This document shows positions 4,409 to 5,477 of a DNA stretch of 5,477 nt, in pieces. The DNA comes from Desulfamplus sp. (GTDB lineage Bacteria; Desulfobacterota; Desulfobacteria; Desulfobacterales; Desulfobacteraceae): NCBI GenBank assembly GCA_015232935.1, contig JADFYT010000171.1:1-5477 (forward strand). The letters run 5' to 3'. The notes under the pieces were generated by a model. The model was given only the letters and a program-made list of their open reading frames with translations. It was not told the origin of the DNA and did not search any database. Position numbers and translations under genes: made by a program. Numbering within the stretch: the first letter of the stretch is position 1; each line of letters starts with the position of its first letter.

Positions 4409-5477
4409 GCGGACTGATTATTTTTGCACTGCTGGCTGTACTTATGCTCACAGGTATGCCCATATCCATCTCTTTGGGCCTTACTGTTCTTACATATCTC
4501 TTTACAATGACCAATGTTCCGGTTGAATCGGTGGCAATGAAGCTCTTTACCGGAATCGAAAAATTCGAGATCATGGCCATCCCCTTCTTTATTTTAGCTG
4601 GAAATTTTCTTACGCATGGTGGAGTTGCAAAGAGGATGATCAACTTTGCAACTGCCATGGTAGGTCATCTTCACGGCGGTCTCGCTCTGGGCGGAGTTCT
4701 TGCGTGCGCTCTTTTCGCGGCTGTATCAGGCTCAAGTCCTGCGACTGTTGTGGCGATTGGATCAATACTTCTTCCGGCCATGGTCAGGCAGGGTTATCCC
4801 ATGCAGTTCGGTGTCGGTGTTATCGGAACTTCAGGAGGTCTTGGAATCCTTATTCCCCCGTCAATTGTAATGGTTATCTATGCTGTATCCACCAATGCCT
4901 CAATCGGCCAGCTCTTTGTTGCCGGCATTATCCCGGGAATTCTTCTTGGTTCATTACTCATGGGAGTTACCTGGATCGTGGCAAAAAAGAGGAACTACCC
5001 CCGTCTTCCCAGGGCAAGTTTCAAAACAGTAGCAAGAACCTTCAGGGAGAGTATCTGGGGGCTTATGCTGATTGTTGTGGTTATCGGAGGAATTTACTCC
5101 GGCATGTTCACACCAACCGAGGCAGCGGCAATGAGTGCTGTTTATGCCTTTGTGGTGGCGGTTTTTATCTATAAGGACATGACCATGAAAGAGGTTCCCC
5201 GAACTCTTCTTGCAGCCGCAAACATGTCAGCCATGATTCTCTACATTATCACAAACGCTGTGCTGTTCTCCTTTTTGCTCACATCAGAGCAGATTCCACA
5301 GCAGTTGACTGACTGGATCACACACATGGGTCTTGGATCAGTCGGCTTTCTTATCATGGTCAATCTGCTTTTGCTGGCCGCGGGCAACTTCATGGAGCCA
5401 TCGTCAATCCTGCTTATTACGGCACCGCTTCTTTACCCGATGGCCATGCAGCTTAAAATTGACCCCATACACCTTGG
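4405..5477 (+). CDS. dctM: TRAP transporter large permease subunit DctM, copy 2 (cut by window end)
   Basis: This second DctM is visible for 357 complete codons of an expected 426; the frame is still open at the last base, so the truncation belongs to the window and not to the gene. Every visible base matches copy 1 at a constant offset of 2407, including the GGAGG ribosome site (4394-4398), the SGSSPAT motif (108-114), the GTSGGLGILIPPS region (141-153) and GNFMEPSSILL (327-337). With no synonymous change at all, it must have been copied or homogenised very recently, unlike the 5' part of the dctQ just upstream. Role as for copy 1: sodium-coupled transport of the substrate delivered by a DctP partner. 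Confidence 0.95.
   Translation, partial: MSGLIIFALLAVLMLTGMPISISLGLTVLTYLFTMTNVPVESVAMKLFTGIEKFEIMAIPFFILAGNFLTHGGVAKRMINFATAMVGHLHGGLALGGVLACALFAAVSGSSPATVVAIGSILLPAMVRQGYPMQFGVGVIGTSGGLGILIPPSIVMVIYAVSTNASIGQLFVAGIIPGILLGSLLMGVTWIVAKKRNYPRLPRASFKTVARTFRESIWGLMLIVVVIGGIYSGMFTPTEAAAMSAVYAFVVAVFIYKDMTMKEVPRTLLAAANMSAMILYIITNAVLFSFLLTSEQIPQQLTDWITHMGLGSVGFLIMVNLLLLAAGNFMEPSSILLITAPLLYPMAMQLKIDPIHL

Larger units (their letters stand above)
3725..5477 (+). repeat. Direct repeat, copy 2 (dctQM module)
   Basis: This is the partner of 1315-3070, at offset 2410 in the leader and 2407 from the dctQ start onward. The identical blocks are 3860-4017 (158 bp) and 4094-5477 (1384 bp, to the window end). 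No transposase, terminal inverted repeat or target duplication is seen at the visible left edge, so nothing points to an insertion sequence as the cause of the duplication. Confidence 0.95.

Noticed and set aside
1348..5477. The second dctQM copy as a plain assembly duplicate
   Set aside because: The 25 mainly synonymous differences, the distinct leader spacing and the unrelated upstream sequence are not what a duplicated contig gives, although a partly collapsed repeat in the identical part cannot be fully excluded without reads.

Overview
The window holds a tripartite ATP-independent periplasmic (TRAP) transporter locus in which the membrane module is present twice. In order on the + strand: dctP (periplasmic binding protein, 71-1078), a 269-bp gap rich in hairpins, dctQ copy 1 (1348-2001), dctM copy 1 (1998-3278), a 476-bp AT-rich spacer, dctQ copy 2 (3755-4408) and dctM copy 2 (from 4405, cut off by the window end at 5477). 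The second dctQM pair has no dctP in front of it inside the window.

The binding protein looks like the C4-dicarboxylate type (succinate/fumarate/malate), so the likely job is sodium-driven dicarboxylate uptake: DctP captures substrate in the periplasm and hands it to the DctQ-DctM membrane complex. Moderate GC, strong AAGGAG-type ribosome sites and the DctP sequence style suggest a Gram-negative anaerobe, possibly a sulfate-reducing Desulfobacterota. That placement rests on general resemblance only.

The copies are not simple duplicates. From 1687/4094 to the window end (1384 bp) they are identical base for base, and a 158-bp stretch inside dctQ is identical too. Two short dctQ patches carry all 25 differences (about 15% divergence each), 17 of 22 changed codons being synonymous. 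This mosaic is what gene conversion between older paralogues leaves behind.

The spacer between the copies is not empty. On the - strand, 3598-3431 encodes a 55-residue protein with one predicted membrane helix, an in-frame upstream stop, a weak ribosome site and, downstream, a strong hairpin followed by seven T that reads as an intrinsic terminator for that strand. This gene converges on dctM copy 1 and diverges from dctQ copy 2. The 156-bp divergent region holds three copies of a CACTCT motif and a TATAAT box. I do not recognise the small protein.
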